Assembly: GCA_002408445.1 (NCBI GenBank)
Contig: DHSK01000033.1
Coordinates: forward strand, 1 to 9,629
Source: Syntrophomonas sp. UBA5288
Lineage (GTDB): Bacteria > Bacillota > Syntrophomonadia > Syntrophomonadales > Syntrophomonadaceae
Length of the DNA stretch: 9,629 nt
Reading direction: 5' to 3'
In this document: positions 1 to 6,122 of the stretch, one piece after another
How positions within the stretch are numbered: the stretch's first letter is position 1
How the letters are laid out: each line of letters opens with the position of its first letter
Translations under genes and position numbers: made by a program
The notes under the pieces: generated by a model
Seen by the model: only the letters and a program-made list of their open reading frames with translations
The model's database searches: none
Told to the model about the DNA's origin: nothing

Positions 1-325
1 ATTCAGTACCAAATTTTTTTGCTAATTCAGGGCTTTTTTTATAGAACTCTCCTTCCTTACCACCTGCATTGCCGGTTGAAAGAAAATACTCCATAAAACC
101 TAACTTAAATCTGCCAAAACCAAAAGCAACTTTACCACCCGGACACGTTGTAGTTTTCTCATTAAAAATAGTAATGCGGCCCTTGGATGCAACATTCAAC
201 ATTGAAATTATGCAGCCCCTTTTCCCTTCCTTAAACTGTAAGGCCCCTTCAGGCTTAAAATCTGTACGGAATACTGCAACAGGTTGGGTTTTAAGTTTTA
301 TGGAATTAGAAATTTTACTTTGCAT
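1..325 (-). CDS. DUF169 family protein, 5' part (runs off left edge)
   Basis: Only the first 108 codons are inside the window; no stop is reached before base 1. The translation begins MQSKISNSIKLKTQPVAVF and shows the DUF169 (COG2043) pattern: the K-L-K-x-x-P-V-A-V segment near residues 10-18, 'EGALQFKEGKRGC' at 26-38, a 'CPGGKVAFGFGRF' stretch around 61-73, and a following 'GFMEYFLSTG' block. Family members are usually about 220-260 residues, so half or more lies outside. The family has no settled biochemical role; its conserved cysteines are often taken to suggest metal or cofactor binding. The start at 325 is chosen because AGGAG sits 7 nt upstream and the N-terminus matches family length. 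The frame stays open upstream to a TAG at 458-460, including ATGs at 376 and 403, so a longer form is possible. It lies 152 bp downstream of the DUF1992 gene on the same strand and may be co-transcribed. Confidence 0.85.
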   Translation of the reverse strand, partial: MQSKISNSIKLKTQPVAVFRTDFKPEGALQFKEGKRGCIISMLNVASKGRITIFNEKTTTCPGGKVAFGFGRFKLGFMEYFLSTGNAGGKEGEFYKKSPELAKKFGTE

Positions 326-477
326 ACTAACACTCCTAATCTTAATTTCCTTTTCAACTTCCGACACATTTTTCATTCTCTCCCCAATTACTATAAAAAT
401 CATTGCAAATATCCCGATTACTAATATGGGTAACTGGAAATTTCGCTGGCTCCTATGCTAGTTTTCTTACAAGCAAA

Positions 478-807
478 TCAGCGGTTATAAAAACCAAGCC
501 GTGCCTCTCTTTGAATCTCATATTTCCAATTCAATTCTGTTAGTTTGCTCCGGAGGATTCGCTTTTCGCTATCTGATTTGCATTCTTCCAGCCTCTGTTT
601 AAGGCCTTCAATTTCTTTAAGTATAATAATCTCTATTGGGAGTTCTCCTGCTACAGCTATAAGCCGATTGATCATTCTATCCTCTTTTGTCTCAAATGGA
701 TTAAGATTTTTTAACTCTATAGGCTTGCCTTCTCCGGGTAAATTTTTAAGTGCGCCCTGCCCAATTGCTTGCTTGATTATCATCTCAATGGTTAAGGTTA
801 AAGCCAT
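478..807 (-). CDS. DUF1992 / DnaJ-homologue subfamily C member 28-like protein
   Basis: A 109-residue protein matching the DUF1992 (DnaJC28 conserved) domain over most of its length. The signature is visible at residues 14-30 as AIGQGALKNLPGEGKPI, followed by 'NPFETKEDRMINRLIAVAGELP' and a charged helical C-terminus (about 60-105) that is probably a helical hairpin. There is no J domain and no membrane segment, so it should be a small cytosolic protein. Free-standing bacterial DUF1992 proteins are of unknown function. The ATG at 807 has AGGGTGG 9 nt upstream on the minus strand. Its length is normal for stand-alone bacterial members. The next gene downstream on the strand is the DUF169 gene. 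Family assignment is firm; any chaperone role is inference from the eukaryotic name only. Confidence 0.88.
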   Translation of the reverse strand: MALTLTIEMIIKQAIGQGALKNLPGEGKPIELKNLNPFETKEDRMINRLIAVAGELPIEIIILKEIEGLKQRLEECKSDSEKRILRSKLTELNWKYEIQREARLGFYNR

Positions 808-854
808 ATTAAAACACCACCCTGTAATTTATACGGAGATAATTACATGCTTTA

Positions 855-883
855 TCTATAAAAGGATTTCTTGAGTATGTCAG
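855..883 (-). promoter_or_regulatory. candidate sigma-A promoter for the DUF1992 gene
   Basis: On the minus strand CTGACA (878-883) and TATAGA (855-860) are separated by 17 bp, giving a leader of about 40 nt to the start at 807. A second, weaker pair lies further upstream: TTGTTC at 944-949 and TATAGT-like TAGTAT at 922-927 with a 16-bp gap. Sequence match only. Confidence 0.45.
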
Positions 884-1383
884 TTGCTTTATTGTCTCAT
901 CAATAATCACTCCTTATAGCCATACTATCACACAATAAAAGCAGAACAACCATATTATTCTTGTCAACCAGGACAGATACAGTGCAGTTTCAAGGGATCG
1001 GATGATCTTTTAAGATACACATAAAATTTAACTCGAAATAAAGGTAGTCTTAATATTAGTCTTACATTTAAGTTTTAATATTCAATTAAACACTCTTGGA
1101 TAATTTTGCTAAAGATATACTTCCCGATTATATGAGTACCGCAATATGTTTAATGCAAGAATGATTCAGAGCAAGGGGGTGATAAGATACAACATGGGAA
1201 TTAATAATATCCAAGATCAATAGAGGATAATAAGCCTCAGCTAAGCGCATATTTGTCCAATTGTATGAGAGAAAGGAAAAGCAAAGCGCAGTAGTAAGCA
1301 TAGCAAACGGATACACCTTTTTAGATAATTTGAGCTATGACAATTCACAGTAAATAAACAACGAATGATTGAGGGGTATTAGC
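884..1383. other. 500-bp gene-free stretch upstream of the chemoreceptor
   Basis: I find no convincing gene here. Visible items: an outer candidate promoter for the DUF1992 gene (922-949, minus), an AAGGAGTG-like ribosome site near 905-915 (minus) that leads only to a three-codon ORF, a TAGTCTTA direct repeat at 1045-1052 and 1057-1064 with a 12-bp period, and a plus-strand frame open from after a TAA near 1231 to a TAA at 1351-1353 without ATG. The composition is AT-rich and there are no strong hairpins. No clear sigma-A or sigma-D promoter for the chemoreceptor stands out. Confidence 0.5.
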
Positions 1384-3381
1384 ATGAGAAGTATTAAAGT
1401 AAAAATGATACTTTATATTGGAGCATTATTAATTGTGGTATGCACGGGCTTAGGGATAGTTTCATATATAAGTTGTTATACTGCATTAGGGGATAATACT
1501 ATAACTATTATGCCTCAGATAGCAGAGCAGGGCGCAATACTAATAGAAAGCCGGTTAGAAACGCAAATGCAAAAAGTAAATGCAATCGCAAATAGAGATA
1601 TTATAAAGGATACTAATAGTACGTGGGAAGAGAAAAAAAGTATTCTCGAACAGGATATTAAAGAAAATGAATATTTTAAAATAGGCATTGCTACACCAGA
1701 CGGAAAACTCAAATTTTCGAATGGAAGTATATCAGACATTTCGGATAAGGATTACTTCAAAAGGGTAATGTCAGGACAGGAAGCAGTATCTGACCCTATT
1801 ATAAACAAAATTGATAAATCCATGATAATTGAATATGCAGCCCCCATTAGAAACGGAAATGATATCATTGGCGCTGTAATTGCTGTAGTAGATGGTAATA
1901 AATTAAGTGAAATAACCGATATGATTACGATTGGGAAAACCGGATCAGCATTTATGATAAATAAACAGGGTGTTACCATTGCCCATAAAAGCAGGGATCT
2001 TGTGTTAAATATGGATAATGACTTTGAAAATGTAAAGAAAGATCCTTCACTTAAGCCCATTGTTGAAATTGAAAAACAGATGGTGAAGGGAAAGTCAGGG
2101 GTTGGGGAATATCTTTATAACGGAGTAAGCAAATATGTCAGCTACCACAACATAAATGGCACAGACTGGTCGCTCGCCGTAACAGTACCTAAAAGTGAAT
2201 TGCTTACCGGATTGCAAAGTTTAACAATACGGATTATTTTTGCCGGCATTTTATTTTTATTAATTAGCCTCAGTATAGCTTACTTTATATCAATTTCGAT
2301 ATCAAAGCCAATTATATCATTAACAGGTCATCTTAAAAGCATATCAACCGGAGATTTTACAAAACAGGCTCCTGTTAAGCTTATGAAAATGACAGATGAG
2401 CTTGGTGATTTAGCAAAATCAGCCAATGTAATGCAGGAATCGATAAAAGACCTAGTTAACGGTGTTATTAATGAATCAAAAACTGTTAATGAATCTGCGA
2501 CAAACGTCCAAGCAAATATTTCTGAATTAGATAGTCAAATAGAAGATGTCTCAGTAATAATTGAAGAATTGTCTTCCGGAATGGAAGAGACAGCTGCATC
2601 CACCCAAGAAATAAATGCTATGTCTTCAGAAATTGGACAGGCCGTAGAGTCAATTGCCAAAAGAGCACAGGAGGGAGCAAAAGAAGCATCTGAAATAAGC
2701 CAACGCGCTGAACAGCTTAAAAATAATGCTTTAGTATCGCAAGATATTGCCCAATCAACACGTTTAGATATTGGTCAAAAGCTGAGGGATGCCATTGCCC
2801 AAGCAAAAGCGATAGAACAAATTACTGTGTTATCAGATTCCATCCTGCAAATTACCGCTCAGACCAATCTGTTAGCACTGAACGCTGCGATTGAAGCTGC
2901 CAGGGCCGGAGAAGCAGGAAAAGGATTTAGTGTAGTAGCGGATGAAATAAGGAAACTCGCGGAGGGTTCCAGGGATACAGTTAACAAGATTCAAAACATT
3001 ACAAAGCAGGCAATCTCCTCAGTAGAAAACCTTGCGCAGAGCTCTGAGCAGGTATTGGATTTTATTCAAACACAAGTGATAAACGACTATATATCAATGG
3101 TTGATACAGGGGAACAGTTCTATAAAGATGCCAATCATATAAACTTACTTGTGGCTGATTTTAGTGCTACATCAGAGGAACTTTTAGCATCTATCCTAAA
3201 TCTCTCCCAAGCCATTGATGAGATTTCAACAGCCAATAATGAGTCCTCTAGCGGTACCCAAAATATTGCTCAAAAGACGTCTATTGCCTCCGAAAATACA
3301 AATGCTGTAGTAAAACTGGCTTCTTTAACAAAAGAAAGCTCAGTGAGACTAATGGAATTGATAAGTAGATTTAAAATATAA
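1384..3381 (+). CDS. methyl-accepting chemotaxis protein with extracellular dCache sensor
   Basis: A 665-residue transmembrane chemoreceptor that should control the CheA kinase through CheW. Order of parts: TM1 about residues 8-30; extracellular double-Cache sensor about 35-275 (block 'SDISDKDYFKRVMSG' then 'AVSDPII', and a second unit around 'GKTGSAFMINKQG'); TM2 about 282-303; HAMP about 304-358 starting 'SISKPI'; then a long coiled-coil signalling domain with the conserved hairpin tip at about 489-527 (TAQTNLLALNAAIEAARAGE and 'GKGFSVVADEIRKLAE'). 'GMEETAAS' near 399-406 is a likely adaptation helix. No C-terminal CheR/CheB-tethering pentapeptide is seen. The sensor has only two tryptophans and I do not see the RxWY amino-acid-binding motif, so the ligand is unknown. 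The ATG at 1384 is chosen over an in-frame TTG at 1369 because GAGGGG lies 7 nt before the ATG and overlaps the TTG-initiated codons. It is monocistronic apart from a possible small coupled ORF. Confidence 0.96.
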   Translation: MRSIKVKMILYIGALLIVVCTGLGIVSYISCYTALGDNTITIMPQIAEQGAILIESRLETQMQKVNAIANRDIIKDTNSTWEEKKSILEQDIKENEYFKIGIATPDGKLKFSNGSISDISDKDYFKRVMSGQEAVSDPIINKIDKSMIIEYAAPIRNGNDIIGAVIAVVDGNKLSEITDMITIGKTGSAFMINKQGVTIAHKSRDLVLNMDNDFENVKKDPSLKPIVEIEKQMVKGKSGVGEYLYNGVSKYVSYHNINGTDWSLAVTVPKSELLTGLQSLTIRIIFAGILFLLISLSIAYFISISISKPIISLTGHLKSISTGDFTKQAPVKLMKMTDELGDLAKSANVMQESIKDLVNGVINESKTVNESATNVQANISELDSQIEDVSVIIEELSSGMEETAASTQEINAMSSEIGQAVESIAKRAQEGAKEASEISQRAEQLKNNALVSQDIAQSTRLDIGQKLRDAIAQAKAIEQITVLSDSILQITAQTNLLALNAAIEAARAGEAGKGFSVVADEIRKLAEGSRDTVNKIQNITKQAISSVENLAQSSEQVLDFIQTQVINDYISMVDTGEQFYKDANHINLLVADFSATSEELLASILNLSQAIDEISTANNESSSGTQNIAQKTSIASENTNAVVKLASLTKESSVRLMELISRFKI

Positions 3382-3491
3382 TGAGAAAATGGGCAAAAGC
3401 CGAGCCCAAGAATGCAGAATTAAAAAGATTTCATGGATTAGGCGGGCCAAGGGTTACGGTCTGCGAAATATCCGCATTCAAGCAAAGCTAA
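3381..3491 (+). CDS. possible 36-residue ORF coupled to the chemoreceptor stop
   Basis: The chemoreceptor ends in TAATG: the TAA (3379-3381) overlaps an ATG at 3381 that opens a 36-codon frame ending at TAA 3489-3491, 15 bp before the hairpin at 3507. The predicted peptide starts MRKWAKAEPKNAELKRFHG and is basic, with no membrane segment. There is no Shine-Dalgarno of its own, so expression would need re-initiation after the upstream stop. I recognise no family. The arrangement (overlapping start, then terminator) is what a genuine small last gene looks like, but an open frame this short can occur by chance. Confidence 0.3.
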   Translation: MRKWAKAEPKNAELKRFHGLGGPRVTVCEISAFKQS

Positions 3492-3506
3492 CGGCCCTGC
3501 GGTAAA

Positions 3507-3542
3507 TTTAAAGCGGATAGCCAAGCTGGTATCCGCTTTAAA
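3507..3542. terminator. hairpin between convergent genes, possible bidirectional terminator
   Basis: Perfect 13-bp inverted repeat: arm 3507-3519 (ending GCGGATA) pairs with 3530-3542 (starting TATCCGC), loop of 10 nt that can pair further. The outer part of the stem is A/T-only on both sides, but no clean run of T follows on either strand, so it is an imperfect intrinsic terminator. Its place between the plus-strand chemoreceptor and the minus-strand exoA supports a shared role. Confidence 0.55.
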
Positions 3543-3618
3543 AGGTTTACATGCCCCTATTTTGAAGTTTTTATCTTATTGGTTGGTGATTAACCACACA
3601 TGCTGAGCAAACCTTGGG

Positions 3619-4374
3619 TTAAATCGCAATTTCAAGTCCCACCGGACAATGATCACTGCCCGTGACTTCCGAATAAATCTTCGCCTCCCGTATCTGTTCT
3701 TTTATTCGTCCCGACACCAGAAAATAATCAATCCGCCACCCCACATTCTTTTCCCGGGCGTTAAACATATAGGACCACCAAGTATAGGCTCCGGTTTGCT
3801 CGGGATACAAATAGCGGAAAGAATCAATAAATCCCGCCTCTAACAGCTCGGTCATTTTCTCCCGCTCCTGAGGTGTAAATCCTGCATTTTTCTGATTGGA
3901 TTTGGGGTTTTTCAAGTCGATCTCCTGGTGAGCCACATTCATATCCCCGCAGATAATCACCGGCTTTTTGACATCCAGCCTTTTTAAATGGGTGCAAAAA
4001 TCATCCTGCCAGATCATCCGATAGTCTAAGCGAGCAAGTCCCCGTTGGGAGTTGGGTGAATAGACATTTACCAAATAGAAATCATCATATTCCAGCGTGA
4101 GCACCCGGCCTTCCAATCCGTGCTCCTCTTGCTCCAGATCTATCATCACGGTCTTCGGTTTAATTTTGGAAAAAACCGCCGTGCCGGAATAACCTTTTTT
4201 GACTGCGCTATTCCAATAAACTTCATAGCCTTCAAGCTTTATATCCGCCTGTTCCGGCTGCATCTTAGTCTCCTGCAAGCAAAATATATCCGGCTGCTCC
4301 GCTATAAAAAAATCCATAAATCCTTTATTAAGCACGGCGCGCAAACCGTTTACATTCCATGAAATCAAATTCAT
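3619..4374 (-). CDS. exoA: exodeoxyribonuclease III (AP endonuclease, ExoA/XthA type)
   Basis: A 251-residue member of the Mg-dependent exonuclease-endonuclease-phosphatase fold. These enzymes cut DNA 5' of abasic sites and remove 3' blocking groups in base-excision repair. Catalytic and metal residues are all visible: N7 in 'SWNVNGLRA', E35 in 'LQETK', Y105 in 'NVYSPNS', D144 and N146 in 'GDMNVAH', D216 in 'WRIDYFLVS', and D241-H242 in 'GSDHCPVGLEI'. Length matches bacterial ExoA (about 250). The ATG at 4374 follows GGAGG with 9 nt spacing. It lies 20 bp after the original TGA end (4395-4397) of the macro-domain gene, so the two are very probably one operon. Its Shine-Dalgarno falls in that short gap. 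The gene appears intact. Confidence 0.97.
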   Translation of the reverse strand: MNLISWNVNGLRAVLNKGFMDFFIAEQPDIFCLQETKMQPEQADIKLEGYEVYWNSAVKKGYSGTAVFSKIKPKTVMIDLEQEEHGLEGRVLTLEYDDFYLVNVYSPNSQRGLARLDYRMIWQDDFCTHLKRLDVKKPVIICGDMNVAHQEIDLKNPKSNQKNAGFTPQEREKMTELLEAGFIDSFRYLYPEQTGAYTWWSYMFNAREKNVGWRIDYFLVSGRIKEQIREAKIYSEVTGSDHCPVGLEIAI

Positions 4375-4394
4375 CTATTGCTTCCTCCCCCAGA

Positions 4395-4439
4395 TCAATG
4401 CTTATCAATATAAGTACTAATTTCACTAAGCAGCTTTTA
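4395..4439 (-). pseudogene. untranslated C-terminal remnant of the macro-domain gene
   Basis: In the same frame as the macro gene, TAA (4437-4439) is followed by 13 sense codons and TGA (4395-4397). The encoded helix-like tail continues the family pattern ('...S-[E/G]-K-L-F-S-E-I-x-x-Y-I-D'), so it is homologous coding sequence and not a chance extension. Could be reached only by readthrough, a corrected base call, or suppression. Confidence 0.75.
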
Positions 4440-4919
4440 TGAGACCGTAACCGCCGCTTGGTCAAATACCACAAGGTAGACATGCATATCGCTATTTGAT
4501 AAAAAGCTGGTGATAGATGCGGTTGCAATTGCCAGGGCTTCAGCTTTGGGATAACCGTAAATCCCGCTGGATATCAAAGGAAACGCGATAGATTCACATC
4601 CGGTTTCCTGTGCGAATGCCAGCGAGTTTATGTAGCATGCACGAAGCAATTCCACTTCATTATGTTTGCCATCCTTATAAACCGGTCCTGCCGTATGGAT
4701 AATATATTTCGCAGGAAGCTCAAAGCCACTCGTTATGACGGCTTCTCCGGTCTTTATCGGCCCAAGTTCATTACAGGCTTTCTGCAGGTTGTCTGCACCG
4801 GCGGCCTTGAAAATCGCGCCACAAACACCACCGCCCATTTGGAGCGCAGTATTCGCGGCATTAACAATAGCGTCAACCCTCATTTTTGTTATATCGTTCC
4901 TGATTATTTCAAAAGACAT
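4437..4919 (-). CDS. macro-domain protein, MacroD/YmdB-like ADP-ribose hydrolase, slightly truncated
   Basis: Macro domain of 160 residues, expected to bind ADP-ribose and hydrolyse O-acetyl-ADP-ribose or mono-ADP-ribosyl esters in the cytosol. Visible motifs: 'VDAIVNAANT' (15-24) with the binding/catalytic N20 and N23, 'GGGVCGAIFKAAG' (29-41), 'GEAVITSGFELPAKYIIHTAGP' region (58-79), and the phosphate-binding loop 'LISSGIYGYP' (115-124). The ATG at 4919 has GAGGG 5 nt upstream. The frame ends with TAA at 4437-4439, but the next 13 codons read KLLSEISTYIDKH to a TGA at 4395-4397, which matches the usual C-terminal helix of the family. The full form would be 174 residues, close to E. coli YmdB (177). 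The TAA therefore looks like a nonsense change (for example GAA to TAA). All catalytic motifs are upstream, so the protein may still work. It is first gene of an operon with exoA. Confidence 0.93.
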   Translation of the reverse strand: MSFEIIRNDITKMRVDAIVNAANTALQMGGGVCGAIFKAAGADNLQKACNELGPIKTGEAVITSGFELPAKYIIHTAGPVYKDGKHNEVELLRACYINSLAFAQETGCESIAFPLISSGIYGYPKAEALAIATASITSFLSNSDMHVYLVVFDQAAVTVS

Positions 4920-5000
4920 AGTGACCCTCTTTTCGTGAAACTACTTGATCCGCCTTGTTCTCTTTATTGTAGTCATTCGTTATATGTCTGTTTCTGCAAT

Positions 5001-5028
5001 AGTATAAACTTTCCTTTGTTTAAGGCAA
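5001..5028 (-). promoter_or_regulatory. candidate promoter of the macro-exoA operon
   Basis: Minus strand TTGCCT (5023-5028), 16-bp spacer, TATACT (5001-5006), about 75 nt before the macro start at 4919. The -35 hexamer directly adjoins the T-run of the upstream terminator, so the new unit starts where the toxin-antitoxin unit stops. Confidence 0.6.
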
Positions 5029-5079
5029 AAATAAAATCGAGAAGGCTAAGCTTTAAAAAGCAACTGCTAACCTTCTCGA
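5027..5079 (-). terminator. rho-independent terminator of the toxin-antitoxin operon
   Basis: Arms 5071-5079 and 5037-5045 form a perfect 9-bp stem (TCGAGAAGG on the minus strand) that can be lengthened by about four pairs including wobbles. It is followed on the minus strand by a T-rich run, TTTTATTTTT, at 5027-5036. It lies 30 bp after the toxin stop at 5109. The plus-strand side is also T-rich (5081-5100) so weak activity in the other direction is possible. Confidence 0.85.
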
Positions 5080-5108
5080 ATGGGTTTTGTTGTTTAGTTT
5101 GAATTAGT

Positions 5109-5420
5109 TCAATCAGATAATCCTTTGCGTCTTTTCAAATAAACCTTTAATTCGTTATAGAAATTCTCGCGAGTACCGGCCAAGATAATAATGAGCAGTT
5201 GACCGTCCCGTTCCACAACTTCATAGGCAATCTCATAATTTACTCCATTATGATAAATGTCATAACCCAGAATACCTTTAAGATCACCTTGCTTGGGATT
5301 CCCAACTGACGGATCTTCTCGAATTGCGATTATAGCATCATGATATTTGTTTTTTAAGTCTTTATCTTTAAGCTTCTTAAAATACCTTTCCGCTCTCGGT
5401 GATACTTTATAATCAAGCAT
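5109..5420 (-). CDS. RelE/ParE-superfamily toxin of a type II toxin-antitoxin pair
   Basis: A 103-residue basic protein with the RelE/ParE layout: 'VSPRAERYFKKLKDKDLKNKY' N-terminal helical hairpin (6-26), the strand block 'GDLKGILGYDIYHNGVNYEIAYEV' region (45-69), strand 'LLIIILAGTRENFY' (75-88) and a short C-terminal helix 'NELKVYLKRR'. Toxins of this fold usually cut ribosome-bound mRNA (RelE branch) or poison gyrase (ParE branch); I cannot tell which from sequence. It starts 2 nt after the antitoxin stop (TAA-CT-ATG) with no good Shine-Dalgarno, so translation is probably coupled to the antitoxin. The operon ends in the terminator at 5027-5079. The reading frame is intact and of normal length. 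Confidence 0.88.
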   Translation of the reverse strand: MLDYKVSPRAERYFKKLKDKDLKNKYHDAIIAIREDPSVGNPKQGDLKGILGYDIYHNGVNYEIAYEVVERDGQLLIIILAGTRENFYNELKVYLKRRKGLSD

Positions 5421-5422
5421 AG

Positions 5423-5818
5423 TTATTCGGTACCAAAAAGTTCTTTATCTAATTCTTCTGATGTTCGTTTATCATGAGACGTTTTTTTCCGCACATCTTC
5501 AATAAGATCCTGTACCGCCAGAGGTAATAAATTCATACGTAGCCTGAACTCCTCCAAAATCTCTTCTTTATTATCTATACCTTCATCCAAAATGGATTTT
5601 AGAACCAGGTCAGCATAATTATCATGAGAATCTTCTATACGATAATATTTTCTAATTCTTAATTCATTGTTTTCAAGAATCATTTCAACGTTCTCGTCTA
5701 AACCTAATTTCTCATAAAAATCCTTGGGAATGGTTAGCTGGCGCTTTGAAGTAATTTTACCCAGCCTTGTTTCCGGCATTTTTAATAGATTCTCCTTTGC
5801 CGATAGTTTTACAGTCAT
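5423..5818 (-). CDS. AbrB/MazE/SpoVT-type antitoxin
   Basis: A 131-residue protein. Residues about 19-57 form an AbrB-type swapped-hairpin DNA-binding domain ('LGKITSKRQLTIPKDFYEKL' then 'ENVEMILENNELRIRKY'). The remaining 70 residues are acidic and helical, ending 'SEELDKELFG', which fits a toxin-wrapping tail. It probably neutralises the adjacent RelE-like toxin and represses its own promoter. The ATG at 5818 is preferred to the upstream in-frame ATG at 5833, because GGGGGTG lies 6-8 nt before 5818 while 5833 has no ribosome site and would place that site inside the gene. RelE-type toxins more often pair with ribbon-helix-helix, Phd/YefM or HTH antitoxins, and MazE-like folds with MazF, so this is a mixed-family pair. 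Confidence 0.85.
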   Translation of the reverse strand: MTVKLSAKENLLKMPETRLGKITSKRQLTIPKDFYEKLGLDENVEMILENNELRIRKYYRIEDSHDNYADLVLKSILDEGIDNKEEILEEFRLRMNLLPLAVQDLIEDVRKKTSHDKRTSEELDKELFGTE

Positions 5819-5849
5819 TATACACACCCCCATTAGAATCTATTCAGTA

Positions 5850-5868
5850 TCCTTACTATTCCTTACTA
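5850..5868. promoter_or_regulatory. paired direct repeats, candidate antitoxin operator
   Basis: TCCTTACTA occurs at 5850-5858 and again at 5860-5868, a period of exactly 10 bp, placing both copies on one face of the helix. They lie between the -10 element (5875-5880) and the antitoxin start, covering the expected transcription start. This is a natural place for autorepression by the AbrB-type antitoxin. Confidence 0.5.
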
Positions 5869-5874
5869 AATAAT

Positions 5875-5903
5875 ATTATATGTTAAGAAGCATATAATTG
5901 AAA
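5875..5903 (-). promoter_or_regulatory. candidate promoter of the toxin-antitoxin operon
   Basis: Minus strand TATAAT (5875-5880, perfect -10) with a 17-bp spacer from TTTCAA (5898-5903, weak -35). The -10 sits within the 10-bp palindrome ATAATATTAT (5870-5879). A weak -35 is common in autoregulated promoters. Confidence 0.6.
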
Positions 5904-5933
5904 GCAATAATATTGTCGCCTTATTAGGCATTA

Positions 5934-5964
5934 GGCCAACAAGGAAGCGTTCTTTTTATTGGCT
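5934..5964 (+). repeat. left inverted repeat of the HUH element
   Basis: Begins GGCCAAC and ends ATTGGCT; the core CGTTCTTTTT is shared with the right end. All seven differences from the right end are A/G transitions when read on the plus strand. The arm can fold on itself through GCCAA/TTGGC. Confidence 0.85.
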
Positions 5965-5986
5965 TTTTTAAATTACATTGTATAAT
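5959..5986 (+). promoter_or_regulatory. candidate transposase promoter inside the element
   Basis: TTGGCT (5959-5964, the inner edge of the left repeat), 16-bp spacer, TATAAT (5981-5986). It would drive the transposase remnant and, as no terminator other than the right hairpin follows, could read antisense into the 3' end of degV. Confidence 0.5.
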
Positions 5987-6017
5987 GGTATAAATTTACT
6001 GAAATGTTGGTGAAAAG

Positions 6018-6122
6018 ATGCAACAACCAAAAAAACGAAGCAAAAATTGTATTTACCATATAATTCTATGAGAAATCAACAGATAATATATCTTTTACGA
6101 TGATGATTATCATCGTTATATT
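6018..6122 (+). pseudogene. REP-associated Y1 transposase, N-terminal fragment with two stops
   Basis: From ATG 6018 (preceded by GGTGA, 5-nt gap) the codons read MQQPKKRSKNCIYHIIL, stop (TGA 6069-6071), EINR, stop (TAA 6084-6086), YIFYDDDYHRYI. This follows the start of REP-associated tyrosine transposases of Bacillota, which typically run '...SKSGIYHVMLRGINRQxIFxDDxDYxRFL'. The stops fall where R and Q are expected, and GAA where G (GGA) is expected, all explained by single C-to-T or G-to-A changes. The HUH motif and catalytic tyrosine, which lie further downstream in the family, are absent because the right terminal repeat starts at 6123. Confidence 0.78.

Noticed and set aside
69..461. 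Plus-strand 130-codon frame with a hydrophobic stretch
   Set aside because: It lies opposite the DUF169 gene, whose minus-strand translation matches a known family; the plus frame has no ribosome site or recognisable domain.
545..874. Plus-strand 109-codon frame
   Set aside because: Antisense shadow of the DUF1992 gene and its promoter.
1128..1316. Minus-strand 62-codon frame
   Set aside because: No ribosome site, no family resemblance and low-complexity hydrophobic content; treated as chance.
1369..1383. TTG at 1369 as chemoreceptor start
   Set aside because: The GAGGGG ribosome site overlaps these codons and serves the ATG at 1384.
1231..1383. c-di-GMP (GEMM) riboswitch upstream of the chemoreceptor
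   Set aside because: A GCAAAGC string near 1281 drew attention, but the flanking conserved blocks and hairpins of the class are absent.
1515..2060. Minus-strand frames opposite the chemoreceptor sensor
   Set aside because: Antisense shadows of a well-supported gene.
5819..5833. ATG at 5833 as antitoxin start
   Set aside because: No ribosome site before it; the GGGGGTG site fits the ATG at 5818.
6097..6116. Palindrome ACGATGAT-GATT-ATCATCGT as an operator
   Set aside because: It falls in the codons for the conserved D-D-D-Y-H-R stretch of the transposase fragment, so coding origin explains it.
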